Shown in pieces: positions 39,564 to 52,564 of a stretch of DNA of 54,884 bases. Source of the DNA: Pseudomonadota bacterium (GTDB taxonomy: Bacteria > Pseudomonadota > Gammaproteobacteria > Burkholderiales > Burkholderiaceae_C). The stretch's first letter is position 1; each line of letters starts with the position of its first letter. The position numbers were made by a program, and so were the translations under genes. The stretch covers positions 30,005-84,888 of the forward strand of contig JAKBBP010000010.1 of assembly GCA_021808445.1 (NCBI GenBank), in the 5' to 3' direction. Under the pieces are notes generated by a model. That model was given only the letters and a program-made list of their open reading frames with translations, made no database searches and had not been told where the DNA came from.

Positions 39564-40886
39564 TCAGGGCGCGGGATGGCGCGCCTCGCCGATCAGCTGG
39601 GTCCAGTCGCGCTGGCGCATGTTGCGCGCATTCCAGCGCATGACCAGCCACATGGTGAGCACGATGAACACTCCGAACAGCAACATCGTGGCACGCACCG
39701 GAAGGTTGATGCCGATGAGCAGCGAATACATGCCCAGCATGGCCAGCACGCTGAGGTTCTCGTTGAAATTCTGCACCGCGATGGAATGCCCGGCCGACAG
39801 CAGCACATAGCCGCGGTGCTGCAGCAGCGCATTCATCGGCACCACGAAGTAGCCGGCCATCGCACCGATCATGACCATGAACCCGCCGGCCAGCAACAGG
39901 TACAGCGGAACCTGCATGCGACCCACCGCGAACTGCAGGTCCGGCACCACGGCGCGGGTGTACAGCGCCACGACCATGCACACCACGCCCATGCCCAGGC
40001 CGACGGGAAGCACGCGCAGGCTGTTTCTCAAGGGCACGCGCGTGGCGGCCAGCACCGCGCCCAGCGCCACACCGAAGGCCACGGTGGCCTGCAGTACGGC
40101 AGCGTTGCTCAGGTTCAGGCCCAGCGCGGCCTCGGCCCACTTGATGACGATGAACTGCAGGGTCGCGCCGGCTCCCCAGAACAGCGTGGTCACCGACAGG
40201 GAGATCTGTCCCAGCTTGTCGCCCCACAGCACGCGCATGCAGTGCACGAACTCGACCAGCTGGCGGGCCGGGTTGGCGGTCTGGTGCGGGTAGCGCGCTC
40301 CGGTGTCGGGAATGCGCAGGTTGCACAGGGCGGCCACCACGTACACCAGGGAGATCACCGCCAGCGCCGCGCCCGCCGGGCCGTGCACGTGCAAAGCCTG
40401 CAGCGGTGCCAGCCCGAGCAGCCAGGAAGCCGCTTCAGGGCTGACCAGGAAGCCGCCGAGCACCGTGCCCAGGATGATCGAGCTCACCGTGGTCCCCTCG
40501 ATCCAGCCATTGGCCGCAACGAGTTGCTGGGGCGGAAGCAATTCGGTGAGGATGCCGTACTTGGCCGGCGAATAAGCCGCGGCTCCCAGGCCCACCACCG
40601 CGTAGGCCAGCAGGGGATGCGCGCCGAACAGCATGATCAGCAGGCCTGCCAGCTTGACCAGGTTGGTGATCAGCATCACCTGCCCCTTCTGCAGCGAATC
40701 GGCGAAACCGCCGACGAAGGGACCGAGCAACACGTAGGACACCGTGAAGAAGAACTTCAGGAGCGGGGTCATCCAACCCGGAGCCTTCAACTGGACCAGC
40801 AGCGCGATCGCGGCGATCAGCAGGGCATTGTCGGCCAGCGACGAGAAGAACTGCGCGGCCATGATCCAGTAGAAGCCTTTTTTCAT
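39564..40886 (-). CDS. lplT: Lysophospholipid transporter LplT
   Basis: 440 residues, 12 helices of the MFS fold. It flips lysophospholipids across the inner membrane for reacylation. MKKGFYWIMAAQFFSSLADNALLIAAIALL is the typical start, and LGAAAYSPAKYGILTELLPP and WIEGTTVSSIILGTVLGG are family signatures. No acyltransferase (Aas) is fused or adjacent. I start at MKKGFYW, 28 codons inside the longest frame. The lplT/alr divergence is a common betaproteobacterial arrangement. Confidence 0.94.
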   Translation of the reverse strand: MKKGFYWIMAAQFFSSLADNALLIAAIALLVQLKAPGWMTPLLKFFFTVSYVLLGPFVGGFADSLQKGQVMLITNLVKLAGLLIMLFGAHPLLAYAVVGLGAAAYSPAKYGILTELLPPQQLVAANGWIEGTTVSSIILGTVLGGFLVSPEAASWLLGLAPLQALHVHGPAGAALAVISLVYVVAALCNLRIPDTGARYPHQTANPARQLVEFVHCMRVLWGDKLGQISLSVTTLFWGAGATLQFIVIKWAEAALGLNLSNAAVLQATVAFGVALGAVLAATRVPLRNSLRVLPVGLGMGVVCMVVALYTRAVVPDLQFAVGRMQVPLYLLLAGGFMVMIGAMAGYFVVPMNALLQHRGYVLLSAGHSIAVQNFNENLSVLAMLGMYSLLIGINLPVRATMLLFGVFIVLTMWLVMRWNARNMRQRDWTQLIGEARHPAP

Positions 40887-40950
40887 TCGGTCCTGCGCAT
40901 TCCGTCCTGCCAAACCTTCCGCGCGCGGTGCGCCTGCGTCGAGCCGGCCG

Positions 40951-40978
40951 TTTATAGCACAGGCACGCACCCTGGCAC
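40951..40978 (-). promoter_or_regulatory. Candidate lplT promoter
   Basis: On the minus strand GTGCCA (40978-40973; 4/6 to -35), 16 bases, then TATAAA (40956-40951; 5/6 to -10) preceded by TGC (extended -10). It lies about 65 bases upstream of the lplT ATG. Confidence 0.45.
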
Positions 40979-41032
40979 GGCCGCGCGGGCACCTCGGCCC
41001 GGGGTGCCGCAGGCACTACACTCAGGTCCGCC

Positions 41033-42160
41033 ATGCCGCGTCCCATCCAGGCCACCATTTCCCTCGATTCCCTGCGCCACAACCTGGCGCGTGCGCGCTC
41101 AGCCGCCGCGGACGCTCGCGTCTGGGCGGTGGTCAAGGCCAATGCCTACGGCCACGGCGTGGAACGGGTGTTCCCGGCCTTGCGCGCAGCCGACGGCTTC
41201 GCGCTGCTGGACCTGGCGGAGGCGGAAACCCTGCGCGGACTGGGTTGGGGCGGCCCCATCCTGCTGCTCGAGGGCTGCTTCGGCCTGGAAGACCTGGCCA
41301 CCTGCGAACGACTCAATCTGTGGCATGTGGTGCACGACCCGGCGCAGATCCACTGGCTGGCCTCGCGCCGCAAGCCGCGCGCGCACCGCGTGTTCCTCAA
41401 GCTCAACAGCGGCATGAACCGCCTGGGTTTCACGCCGGAGCAATACCGCGTGGCCTGGCAGCGCCTGCAGGAACTGCCGGCCGTGGGCGCGGTGTCGCAC
41501 ATGACCCATTTCGCCACCGCCGACGGCGAGCCGGGCATCGCCGAGGCGCTGGAGCGTTTCGAATCCGCGGTCGAGGGCCTGCCGGGAGAACGCAGCCTGT
41601 GCAACTCCGCGGCGCTGCTGCGCTACGGCGCGCAGGCGCAGGGGCGGCACGAGGATCCCGCCGCCGTGCTGGGCGACTGGGTGCGCCCGGGCATCGCGCT
41701 GTACGGCGGCTCGCCCACCGGCGCGCATGCCGACGCGCAGCGCTGGGATCTGCGCCCGACCATGAACCTGCTCACCCGCATCATCGGGGTGCAGAACGTC
41801 GAGGCCGGCGCCTCGGTGGGCTACGGCGCCACCTTCCGCGCCGAGCGCCCCATGCGGGTCGGCGTGGCTGCGGTGGGCTACGCCGACGGCTACCCCCGAC
41901 ATGCCCCCACCGGCACGCCCATCGTGGTCGACGGCGTGCGCACGCGCCTGGTCGGTCGCGTGTCCATGGACATGGTGATGGTGGACCTCGATCCGGTGCG
42001 CGCCGCCGGGCGTGCCGCCGACATCGGCAGCCCCGTGCTGTGCTGGGGGCGCCACCTGGACTCCGAACTGGGCATCGACGAGGTCGCCGAACCCAGCGGG
42101 ACGCTGGGCTACGAGCTGATGTGCGCGCTGGCGCGCCGGGTGCCGGTGCAGGTCGTCTGA
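41033..42160 (+). CDS. alr: Alanine racemase
   Basis: 375 residues. A PLP enzyme making D-alanine for peptidoglycan. The PLP-binding Lys35 is in VVKANAYGHG, LKLNSGMNRLGF follows, and the second catalytic Tyr is in VGYGATFRAE near residue 263. GRVSMDMVMVDL is conserved. The stop overlaps the radA start (TGATG). A TACACT about 10 bases upstream of the ATG region is a weak -10 candidate. Confidence 0.97.
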   Translation: MPRPIQATISLDSLRHNLARARSAAADARVWAVVKANAYGHGVERVFPALRAADGFALLDLAEAETLRGLGWGGPILLLEGCFGLEDLATCERLNLWHVVHDPAQIHWLASRRKPRAHRVFLKLNSGMNRLGFTPEQYRVAWQRLQELPAVGAVSHMTHFATADGEPGIAEALERFESAVEGLPGERSLCNSAALLRYGAQAQGRHEDPAAVLGDWVRPGIALYGGSPTGAHADAQRWDLRPTMNLLTRIIGVQNVEAGASVGYGATFRAERPMRVGVAAVGYADGYPRHAPTGTPIVVDGVRTRLVGRVSMDMVMVDLDPVRAAGRAADIGSPVLCWGRHLDSELGIDEVAEPSGTLGYELMCALARRVPVQVV

Positions 42161-43563
42161 TGGCCCGCTCGGGCACCACCTTCGTCTGCAGCGACTGCGG
42201 CGGACAGTCCGCGCAATGGCTCGGCCGCTGCCCCCACTGCGGCGCCTGGAACAGCCTGGTGGAGACACGCACCGGCGCGCCCGCGCGCGGGAGTTCGCTC
42301 GGCGCGGCCCGCGCCGCGCCCGCCCCGCTGGCGCCGGGCTCGGCGGTGCAGGACCTGGCCCGCGTACCGGCCGCCGAGCAGCAGCATATGCCCAGCGGGA
42401 TCGGCGAACTCGATCGCGTGCTCGGCGGAGGTCTGGTGGCCGGCAGCGTGGTGCTGCTCGGAGGAGACCCCGGCATCGGAAAGTCCACGCTGCTGCTTCA
42501 GGTCCTCGCCTCGCTGGCCGCGCACACGCGCGTGCTGTACGTCAGCGGCGAGGAATCGGCCGCGCAGGTGGGGCTGCGCGCGCAGCGCCTGGGACTGCAG
42601 GCCGCGCAGGTGCGCCTGATGGCCGAGATCCAGCTCGAGCGCATCGGCGAGGCGCTGGCCGCCGAACAGCCCGCGGTGTGCGTGGTGGACTCCATCCAGA
42701 CCGTCTACACCGAACAGCTCTCCTCGGCGCCGGGCTCGGTGGCCCAGGTGCGCGAATGCGCGGCCCAGCTCACGCGCCACGCCAAGACGGCGGGAACCTG
42801 CATCGTGCTGGTCGGCCACGTCACCAAGGAAGGCGCGCTGGCAGGCCCGCGCGTGCTGGAGCACATGGTGGACACGGTCCTGTATTTCGAGGGCGACGCG
42901 CACAGCAATTACCGCCTGATCCGCGCCATCAAGAACCGCTACGGCGGCGTCGGCGAGCTCGGCGTGTTCGCGATGACCGAGCGCGGGCTCAAGGGCGTGG
43001 CCAATCCTTCGGCGATCTTCCTGTCCCACCACGGCGCTCCGGTGCCAGGCTCCTGCGTGCTGGCCACGCTGGAAGGCAGCCGCCCGCTGCTGGTGGAAAT
43101 CCAGGCCCTGGCCGACAACGCCGCCTCCCCCAGCCCGCGCCGGCTCAGCGTGGGCCTGGACCCCGCCAGGCTGGCCATGCTGCTGGCGGTGCTGCACCGC
43201 CACGCCGGAGTGTCCTGCGCCGACCAGGACGTGTTCGTCAACGCCGTGGGCGGCGTGCGCATCGCCGAGCCCGCCGCCGACCTGGCGGTGCTGCTGGCCA
43301 TCCAGTCCTCGCTGCGCAACCGGGCACTGCCCCGCGGTCTGGTGGCTTTCGGAGAAGTCGGGCTGGCCGGGGAGATCCGGCCTGCCCCGCGCGGCCAGGA
43401 ACGCCTGCGCGAGGCGGCCAAGCTGGGCTTTTCAGCCGCCATCATCCCGGCAGCCAACGCGCCGCGCCACAACCCCGAACAGCTCGACGGCATGAGCCTG
43501 CACCCCGTGCAGCGCATCGACCAGGCGCTGGAGCTGCTGCGCACGCTGCAGGACCCTGCCTGA
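42160..43563 (+). CDS. radA: DNA repair protein RadA
   Basis: 467 residues. It promotes branch migration of recombination intermediates. A C4 zinc finger (C10, C13, C24, C27) is followed by a RecA-like ATPase with Walker A GDPGIGKST (102-110), the RadA-specific KNRYG (258-262) and a C-terminal Lon-like domain (about 300-460). The linker 35-70 is Ala/Pro-rich. It starts at the ATG overlapping the alr stop, so the two are coupled. Its end faces the ABC transporter gene across 17 bases. Confidence 0.97.
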   Translation: MARSGTTFVCSDCGGQSAQWLGRCPHCGAWNSLVETRTGAPARGSSLGAARAAPAPLAPGSAVQDLARVPAAEQQHMPSGIGELDRVLGGGLVAGSVVLLGGDPGIGKSTLLLQVLASLAAHTRVLYVSGEESAAQVGLRAQRLGLQAAQVRLMAEIQLERIGEALAAEQPAVCVVDSIQTVYTEQLSSAPGSVAQVRECAAQLTRHAKTAGTCIVLVGHVTKEGALAGPRVLEHMVDTVLYFEGDAHSNYRLIRAIKNRYGGVGELGVFAMTERGLKGVANPSAIFLSHHGAPVPGSCVLATLEGSRPLLVEIQALADNAASPSPRRLSVGLDPARLAMLLAVLHRHAGVSCADQDVFVNAVGGVRIAEPAADLAVLLAIQSSLRNRALPRGLVAFGEVGLAGEIRPAPRGQERLREAAKLGFSAAIIPAANAPRHNPEQLDGMSLHPVQRIDQALELLRTLQDPA

Positions 43564-43580
43564 GCCCCGGCGCGCAGGCT

Positions 43581-45350
43581 TCAGGCGGGTTCGTGCTCGA
43601 GTTCCTCGGGGCGGCGCACCACCATGCGCGAAGGCTCGCCCTGCTCGCCTGCGCGCAGCTCGAAGACCTGGCGATGGAAGGCCGCCACGCCTACCCGGTG
43701 CGCGACGCTGACCAGCGTGGTGCGCGGCAGCTCGCGCAACAGCAGACGGTACATCTCGGACTCCAGCTGCGCGTCCAGCGCGCTGGTCGCCTCGTCCAGG
43801 AACAGCCAGTCCGGAGCCGCCAGCAAGGCGCGCGCGACGGCCAGGCGCTGCTGCTCCCCCGGCGACAGGCGCTGCATCCAGCCGTCCTCCAGGTCCAGCG
43901 CGCCCACCAGCTGGGGCAGGCGCACCAGCAGCAGCACCTCCCGCAGCCTGGCTTCCTCGAAGGCGTCGGCGGACATGGGATAGGTCAGGGCCTCGCGCAG
44001 GGTGCCGATGGGCAGGTAGGGCTTCTGGGGCAGGAACAGCGAGCGCCCGGCCGGCAGGCGGCCATGCCGGCCTTCGGCGTAGGGCCAGATGCCCGCCAGC
44101 CAGCGCATCAGCGTGCTCTTGCCCAGGCCGGAGGCACCGATGATCAGGGTGTGCTGCCCTGGCTCGATGCGCTCGCCGGCGGCCTGCAGCAGCGCGCGTC
44201 CGTCGGGCGAGTCGATGCGGAGTTCACCCAGGTCCACGCCGCCCGGCTCGTGAGTGGCCGCCCGGACCGGCCGGGGCTGCCCTCCCTGGGACTTGGCCAG
44301 GTCGATGGATTCGACGAAGGTGGCCAGACGCTGCAGCGTGGCCAGCCAGCTGACGATGCTCGTGTACGAGGAGATGAAGAAGGAAAGCGATCCCTGCACC
44401 TGCCCGAAGGCGCTGGCCGTCTGGGTCAGGCCGCCCAGCTTGATCTGCCCCGCGAAATAGCGCGGAGCCGCGACCAGGATGGGGAAGATGATCGCGAGCT
44501 GGCCGTAGAAGGAGCTGTACCAGGTGAACAGCTTCTGGCGCTTCATGATGCCCCACCAGTTGTCCCACACGTTGGCGAATCGCGCGCGATGCCCATCGAG
44601 CTCGCGCGCCTCGCCACGGTACAGCGCGATGCCCTCGTTGTGCTCGCGCGTGCGCGCCAGCCCGAAACGGAAGTCCGCCTCGTAGCGCTGCTGGTCGAAA
44701 CTCAGGCGGATCAGCGGCTTGCCCACCTTGTGCGCAAGCCAGCTGCCGACCCCCGCGTACAGCAGGGCCGCCCACACCATGTAGCCAGGAATGCGCACGC
44801 CCCACAGCGTGAAGGCGCCCGAAAGCTCCCACAGCACGAACAGGAAGGAGAACAGGGTGACCACCGAGGAGATCACACCGAAGAACAGGTTCAGGGTGCC
44901 GCTGACGAAACTGTTGATGTCATCGGCGATCCGCTGGTCGGGGTTGTCCTCCTGGCCCCGGCGCAACGCGATGCGGTAGTGGGTGCCGCCGTCCAGCCAG
45001 TCGTGCAGGAACACCTCCGTGACCCAGCGCCGCCAGCGGATCTGGAGCATCTGCTGCAGGTACTGGGAGTACACCGCCAGCACGATGAAGCCGAAGGCGA
45101 GCACCGTGAACAGCAGCAGCAGATGCTTGAAACTGGCGTAGTTGTGCTCCTGCAGCGCGTCGTAGAAATCGCGGTTCCAGAAGTTCAGGCGGACGTTGAT
45201 CCAGATGATCGCCAGGTTCATGGCCAGCACGCTGCCCAGCAGGAGCCAGCCCATGCGCCAGTCCTCGGACACCCAGTAGGGCCTGGCGATGGCCATGAAC
45301 TGGCGCATCGAGAAGCGGTAGGGGCGGCTGACGGGACTCGGGCTGGACAT
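43581..45350 (-). CDS. ABC transporter with fused membrane and ATPase domains (SbmA/BacA- or YddA-like)
   Basis: 589 residues. The N-terminal membrane domain (about 1-330) has six helices and the ABC_membrane_2 style sequence NVRLNFWNRDFYDALQ and RWRRWVTEVFLHDWLDGGTHYRI, shared by SbmA/BacA and YddA. The ATPase domain has Walker A GASGLGKST, signature LSPGEQQRL (Pro replacing the second Ser-Gly of LSGGQ) and Walker B LFLDEATSALD. Homologues transport peptides or cobalamin, or have unknown cargo. I start at MSSPSPVSRPYRF; the longer frame would run into the ilvE promoter region. It stands alone. Confidence 0.88.
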   Translation of the reverse strand: MSSPSPVSRPYRFSMRQFMAIARPYWVSEDWRMGWLLLGSVLAMNLAIIWINVRLNFWNRDFYDALQEHNYASFKHLLLLFTVLAFGFIVLAVYSQYLQQMLQIRWRRWVTEVFLHDWLDGGTHYRIALRRGQEDNPDQRIADDINSFVSGTLNLFFGVISSVVTLFSFLFVLWELSGAFTLWGVRIPGYMVWAALLYAGVGSWLAHKVGKPLIRLSFDQQRYEADFRFGLARTREHNEGIALYRGEARELDGHRARFANVWDNWWGIMKRQKLFTWYSSFYGQLAIIFPILVAAPRYFAGQIKLGGLTQTASAFGQVQGSLSFFISSYTSIVSWLATLQRLATFVESIDLAKSQGGQPRPVRAATHEPGGVDLGELRIDSPDGRALLQAAGERIEPGQHTLIIGASGLGKSTLMRWLAGIWPYAEGRHGRLPAGRSLFLPQKPYLPIGTLREALTYPMSADAFEEARLREVLLLVRLPQLVGALDLEDGWMQRLSPGEQQRLAVARALLAAPDWLFLDEATSALDAQLESEMYRLLLRELPRTTLVSVAHRVGVAAFHRQVFELRAGEQGEPSRMVVRRPEELEHEPA

Positions 45351-45426
45351 GATGACGAGGAAGTCCTGGAGATCGAAACCATTGCATTGTGCCCGCAACC
45401 CGCGGCGCGAACCATTCGCCGAGACT

Positions 45427-45432
45427 TAAAAT
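45427..45432 (+). promoter_or_regulatory. Possible -10 element for ilvE
   Basis: TAAAAT (5/6) lies 31 bases upstream of the chosen ilvE ATG; no good -35 is seen. Confidence 0.3.
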
Positions 45433-45463
45433 GAGCGTTTCATTCCCGATCCTGGAGACTTTC

Positions 45464-46405
45464 ATGGCCTTGCCGACGCCCACGTCCATGTCCGACCGCG
45501 ACGGAAAAATCTGGATGGACGGCCAGCTCGTCGAATGGCGCGACGCAAAGATCCATGTCCTGACCCACACGCTGCACTACGGTTGCGGCGCCTTCGAGGG
45601 CGTGCGCGCCTACGAAACCGGCCAGGGCACCGCCATCTTCCGTCTGCGCGAGCACACCCAGCGCCTGTTCGACAGCGCCAAGATCCTGCGCATGGAGATT
45701 CCCTACACCCTCGAGCAGGTGATGCAGGCGCAGCTGGACGTGGTGCGCGCCAACGGTTTCGCGTCCTGCTACATCCGCCCGCTGGTATGGATCGGGGACA
45801 AGAAGCTGGGCGTATCCCCGCGCGGCAACACCATCCACCTGATGGTGGCGGCCTGGCCCTGGGGCGCGTATCTGGGCGAGGAAGGCCTGGCCAAGGGAAT
45901 CCGCGTGAAGACCAGCAGCTACACCCGGCACCACGTGAACATCACCATGTGCAACGCCAAGGCGGTGAGCAACTACACCAACAGCATCCTGGCGAACCTG
46001 GAAGTCACGGCCGACGGCTACGACGAGGCGCTGCTTCTGGATCCGCAGGGTTTCGTCAGCGAGGGTGCCGGCGAGAACGTGTTCGTGGTGCGCGACGGCG
46101 TGGTCTACACGCCCGACGCATCCTCCGGAGCGCTCAACGGCATCACCCGCCGCACGGTGTTCTCCATCTGCGAGGACCTGGGCATCCAGGTGGTGAGCAA
46201 GCGCATCCTGCGCGACGAGGTGTACATCGCCGACGAGGCCTTCTTCAGCGGCACCGCCGCCGAAATCACCCCCATTCGCGAACTCGACGGCGTGCGCATC
46301 GGCGCCGGCAGCCGCGGTCCGGTGACCGAGCGCATCCAGAAGGCGTTTTTCGACATCGTCGGCGGCCGCAATCCCAAGTACGCCGACTGGCTGGCCCGAG
46401 TCTGA
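45464..46405 (+). CDS. ilvE: Branched-chain amino acid aminotransferase
   Basis: 313 residues. A fold-type IV PLP enzyme that makes or degrades Leu, Ile and Val. GKIWMDGQLVEWRDAKIHVLTHTLHYG is its usual start, EGVRAYET follows, and PLP Lys166 is in MCNAKAVSNY. EGAGENVFVVRDG and GITRRTVFSI are conserved. The ATG at 45464 has GGAG seven bases upstream; two earlier ATGs are less likely. A zinc-finger gene and waaF follow, a common Burkholderiales order. Confidence 0.96.
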   Translation: MALPTPTSMSDRDGKIWMDGQLVEWRDAKIHVLTHTLHYGCGAFEGVRAYETGQGTAIFRLREHTQRLFDSAKILRMEIPYTLEQVMQAQLDVVRANGFASCYIRPLVWIGDKKLGVSPRGNTIHLMVAAWPWGAYLGEEGLAKGIRVKTSSYTRHHVNITMCNAKAVSNYTNSILANLEVTADGYDEALLLDPQGFVSEGAGENVFVVRDGVVYTPDASSGALNGITRRTVFSICEDLGIQVVSKRILRDEVYIADEAFFSGTAAEITPIRELDGVRIGAGSRGPVTERIQKAFFDIVGGRNPKYADWLARV

Positions 46406-46446
46406 GCCCCCATCCCCATCCGCATCCGCGTGGAGAACCTTTCCTC

Positions 46447-46647
46447 ATGAGCGCCATTCCCAAACCCGAGATGCCGGTGGTCGAACTCAAGGCCGCCGAC
46501 CTTCCCGCCTTCTGCCCCAACCCGGCCATGCCGGTGTGGAGCGCGCATCCCCGCGTGTTCCTGGAAGTCACCCACGGCGAGACCGCATGCCCCTATTGCG
46601 GCACGCGCTACCGCCTGGCCGAAGGCGAAGTCGCGCACGGGCATTGA
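46447..46647 (+). CDS. Small CHCC zinc-finger protein
   Basis: 66 residues, entirely within a different frame from the neighbouring genes. The pattern C23, H34, C48, C51 (FCPNP, SAHPRVFLE, ACPYCG) is that of the zf-CHCC family, related to the NDUFS6 subunit of mitochondrial complex I. Its bacterial role is not established. It starts 41 bases after ilvE and its stop overlaps the waaF start (TGATG). The gene has no ATG-initiated competitor and the cysteine spacing makes chance unlikely. Confidence 0.9.
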   Translation: MSAIPKPEMPVVELKAADLPAFCPNPAMPVWSAHPRVFLEVTHGETACPYCGTRYRLAEGEVAHGH

Positions 46648-47765
46648 TGGGCGCGGGCGCGGCCGGCGCGACCGACGCAGTAGCGCCCAGCCTGCTGGTC
46701 GCACCGCAATGGATCGGCGACGCGGTGATGGCGCAGCCTCTGGTCGCGCTGCTGGCCGCGCGCGGAGAGCGGGTCACCGCACTGGCACTGGCGTCGGTGG
46801 CGCCGGTGCTGCGCGCGATGCCCGGCATCGAGCGCGTGCTGGAGACTCCCTTCGCCCATGGCCGACTGGACCTGGACGCGCGTCGCGCCCTGGCGCGCGA
46901 GCTGCGCGGGGCAGGTTTCGCCCGAGCCTACGTGCTGGGCAACAATCTCAAATCCCGCCTGGTGCCGTGGCTGGCGCGCATCCCCTTGCGCGTGGGCTGG
47001 CGCGGCGAGGCCGCGGGAGCGCTGCTCACCCATGCGCTGCGGGAGCCGCCGGCCCCGCACCACGGACAGCTGCGTGGGGGCCAGCGTGGGGACATGCGTG
47101 CGCACTACGCCGCGCTGGCTCAGGAACTGAGCGCTCCGGTGCTCGGCGCGCAACAGACCGCGCGGCTGCCGGGCGAGCTGCCCCAGCCCGTGCTGCGGGT
47201 CGATGACGCGCGGGCGCGGGAGGTGGCTGCGGGCCTGGGCCTTCCCGCGGGTTTCGTGGCCCTGTGCCCCGGCGCCGAATACGGGCCGGCCAAGCAATGG
47301 CCCGCCGAGCATTTCGCCGAGCTCGCGGGCCTGGCACTCGCGGAGGGTCGGCCGGTGGCCATCGTGGGCAGTGCCCGAGAGCGCGCATTCGCCCAAGCCA
47401 TCCTCGATGGGCTGCGAGCCGGCCGCAAGCTGGACGGCACGCGCGCCGGGCCCCCGCTGATGGATCTGTGCGGGCGCACGAGCATGGAACAGGCCGTCGA
47501 CCTGCTGGCTGTCGCCGCAGGCGTGGTCAGCAACGATTCGGGACTGATGCACGTGGCCGCGGCGCTGGGCCGCCCCACGGTGGGCTTGTACGGATCCACC
47601 GATCCGCGCCACACCCCGCCGGCGGCGCACCGCAGCGCCACGCTGTGGCTGCACCTGCCGTGCAGTCCGTGTTTCCAGCGCGATTGTCCGCTGGGACACC
47701 TGAACTGCCTGCGCGCGCTCGACCCGCAATGGGCCTGGAGCGTGCTGCGGGATCTGATGGACTGA
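46647..47765 (+). CDS. waaF: Lipopolysaccharide heptosyltransferase II
   Basis: 372 residues. A GT9 glycosyltransferase that adds the second L-glycero-D-manno-heptose to the LPS inner core at the cytoplasmic face. LLVAPQWIGDAVMAQPLVALL is the N-terminal signature, CPGAEYGPAKQWPAEHFAEL and VSNDSGLMHVAAALGRPTVGLYGSTDP form the ADP-heptose-binding half, and SPCFQRDCPLGHLNCLRAL is the heptosyltransferase II cysteine pattern. It is coupled to the zinc-finger gene by overlap. A longer in-frame start upstream lies inside that gene and is rejected. Confidence 0.96.
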   Translation: MGAGAAGATDAVAPSLLVAPQWIGDAVMAQPLVALLAARGERVTALALASVAPVLRAMPGIERVLETPFAHGRLDLDARRALARELRGAGFARAYVLGNNLKSRLVPWLARIPLRVGWRGEAAGALLTHALREPPAPHHGQLRGGQRGDMRAHYAALAQELSAPVLGAQQTARLPGELPQPVLRVDDARAREVAAGLGLPAGFVALCPGAEYGPAKQWPAEHFAELAGLALAEGRPVAIVGSARERAFAQAILDGLRAGRKLDGTRAGPPLMDLCGRTSMEQAVDLLAVAAGVVSNDSGLMHVAAALGRPTVGLYGSTDPRHTPPAAHRSATLWLHLPCSPCFQRDCPLGHLNCLRALDPQWAWSVLRDLMD

Positions 47766-47849
47766 GGAGGCCGGCGCGAGGCGTTGCGCGCGGCGACCGG
47801 AACCCGATCCGCTCGCCGTGCAAGCTCCGGCCGTGGAGCCTGGGCGGCT

Positions 47850-49238
<1,389 letters not shown>

Positions 49239-49628
49239 GGATGCTTTCGGAGCCCGCGTGCCGAAGGTTGTGGATGCGGTACGCGGGAAACCGCGATGAC
49301 CGTTTCGTTCGCCGGCGCGGCGGGCCTGGAGCCCGTGCCGCGTCCGCACCCGCGGTGAGCGGGCCGAAACGCCAGTTCGCCATCGCGGCGGACAGCCGGC
49401 GCAGGGGCCGGCAGGAGTCGAGTTCGACAGCCGGTGCGGCAAACTGTGGCCACTCCGGCAAGACTCGAAGTGTAGCACGCAGCCCCTTGATTCGCCTGGC
49501 TTCGCGGCTCGCGACGCCGCGGCGCGACGGGATTGGCTATGCTTTTGCGATGGGGCGCGATGCGCCACCCGGCTTTCGCTCCACGCATGATGCGTGCGCC
49601 ACCTGTACCTTCCACGAGGAAAACCGCC
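49239..49628. other. 390-base non-coding gap between rhlE and the RidA gene
   Basis: Open frames here on both strands have no recognisable protein features. On the minus strand TGCTACACT (49477-49469) is an extended -10 for rhlE, which would give a leader of about 225 bases. CGACGCCGCGGCGCG near 49509-49523 is G/C palindromic. No RNA gene is recognised. Confidence 0.6.
49469..49477 (-). promoter_or_regulatory. Extended -10 promoter candidate for rhlE
   Basis: TGC followed by TACACT on the minus strand; no matching -35, as is common for extended -10 promoters. Confidence 0.4.
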
Positions 49629-50084
49629 ATGTCCGTCTATGACAAGCTGCAGAGCCTGGGCATCAGCCTGCCCGCCGTCGCCACCCCTGCGGCGGCCTAC
49701 CTGCCCTACGTGCAAAGCGGCAATCTGCTGTTCCTTTCCGGCCACATCAGCAAGCGTGACGGCAAGGTGCTGGCCGGTCAGCTCGGGCGCGAGCTGGACA
49801 CGGCGCAGGGCCGCGAGGCGGCCCGCTCGGTGGCCATCGACCTCCTGGGCACCCTGCATGCCGCATGCGGGGACCTGGCCCGCGTGCGACGCGTCGTCAA
49901 GCTGCTGGGCCTGGTGAATTCGGCTCCCGACTACACGGAGCACCACCTCGTGATCAACGGAGCCTCGGAACTGCTTGGCGAAGTGTTCGGCGCGGCCGGC
50001 CAGCACGCGCGCAGCGCCTTCGGCGTGGCCCAGCTGCCGATGGGCGCCGCCGTCGAAATCGAACTGATCGCGCAGATCGATTGA
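49629..50084 (+). CDS. RidA (YjgF/YER057c/UK114) family protein
   Basis: 151 residues. RidA proteins hydrolyse reactive enamine/imine intermediates of amino-acid metabolism. [23 protein letters not shown] is the family N-terminal half. [46 protein letters not shown] follows, then [24 protein letters not shown]. The catalytic Arg of RidA (Arg105) corresponds to HARSAFG, so an Arg is present. It is longer than RidA proper (about 128), fitting an Rid-like subgroup. AGGA lies nine bases upstream of the ATG. Confidence 0.9.
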   Translation: MSVYDKLQSLGISLPAVATPAAAYLPYVQSGNLLFLSGHISKRDGKVLAGQLGRELDTAQGREAARSVAIDLLGTLHAACGDLARVRRVVKLLGLVNSAPDYTEHHLVINGASELLGEVFGAAGQHARSAFGVAQLPMGAAVEIELIAQID

Positions 50085-50149
50085 CCACAGGCGCGCGACC
50101 GGGCGAGCGCCAGCAGGACACGAACCAAGGGACCGTGATGCGTGGGACG

Positions 50150-50167
50150 GGACGCTGGCCAGTGTCC
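50150..50167. repeat. Palindromic hairpin between the RidA gene and parC
   Basis: GGACGCTGGCCAGTGTCC is an 18-base palindrome with one G/T pair, a G-U wobble in RNA. It lies in the 86-base convergent gap and could end either transcript, though no T-run follows on either strand. Its left part belongs to the GTGGGACGGGAC motif related to the gpmA repeat. Confidence 0.6.
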
Positions 50168-50170
50168 TCG

Positions 50171-52556
<2,386 letters not shown>

Positions 52557-52564
<8 letters not shown>

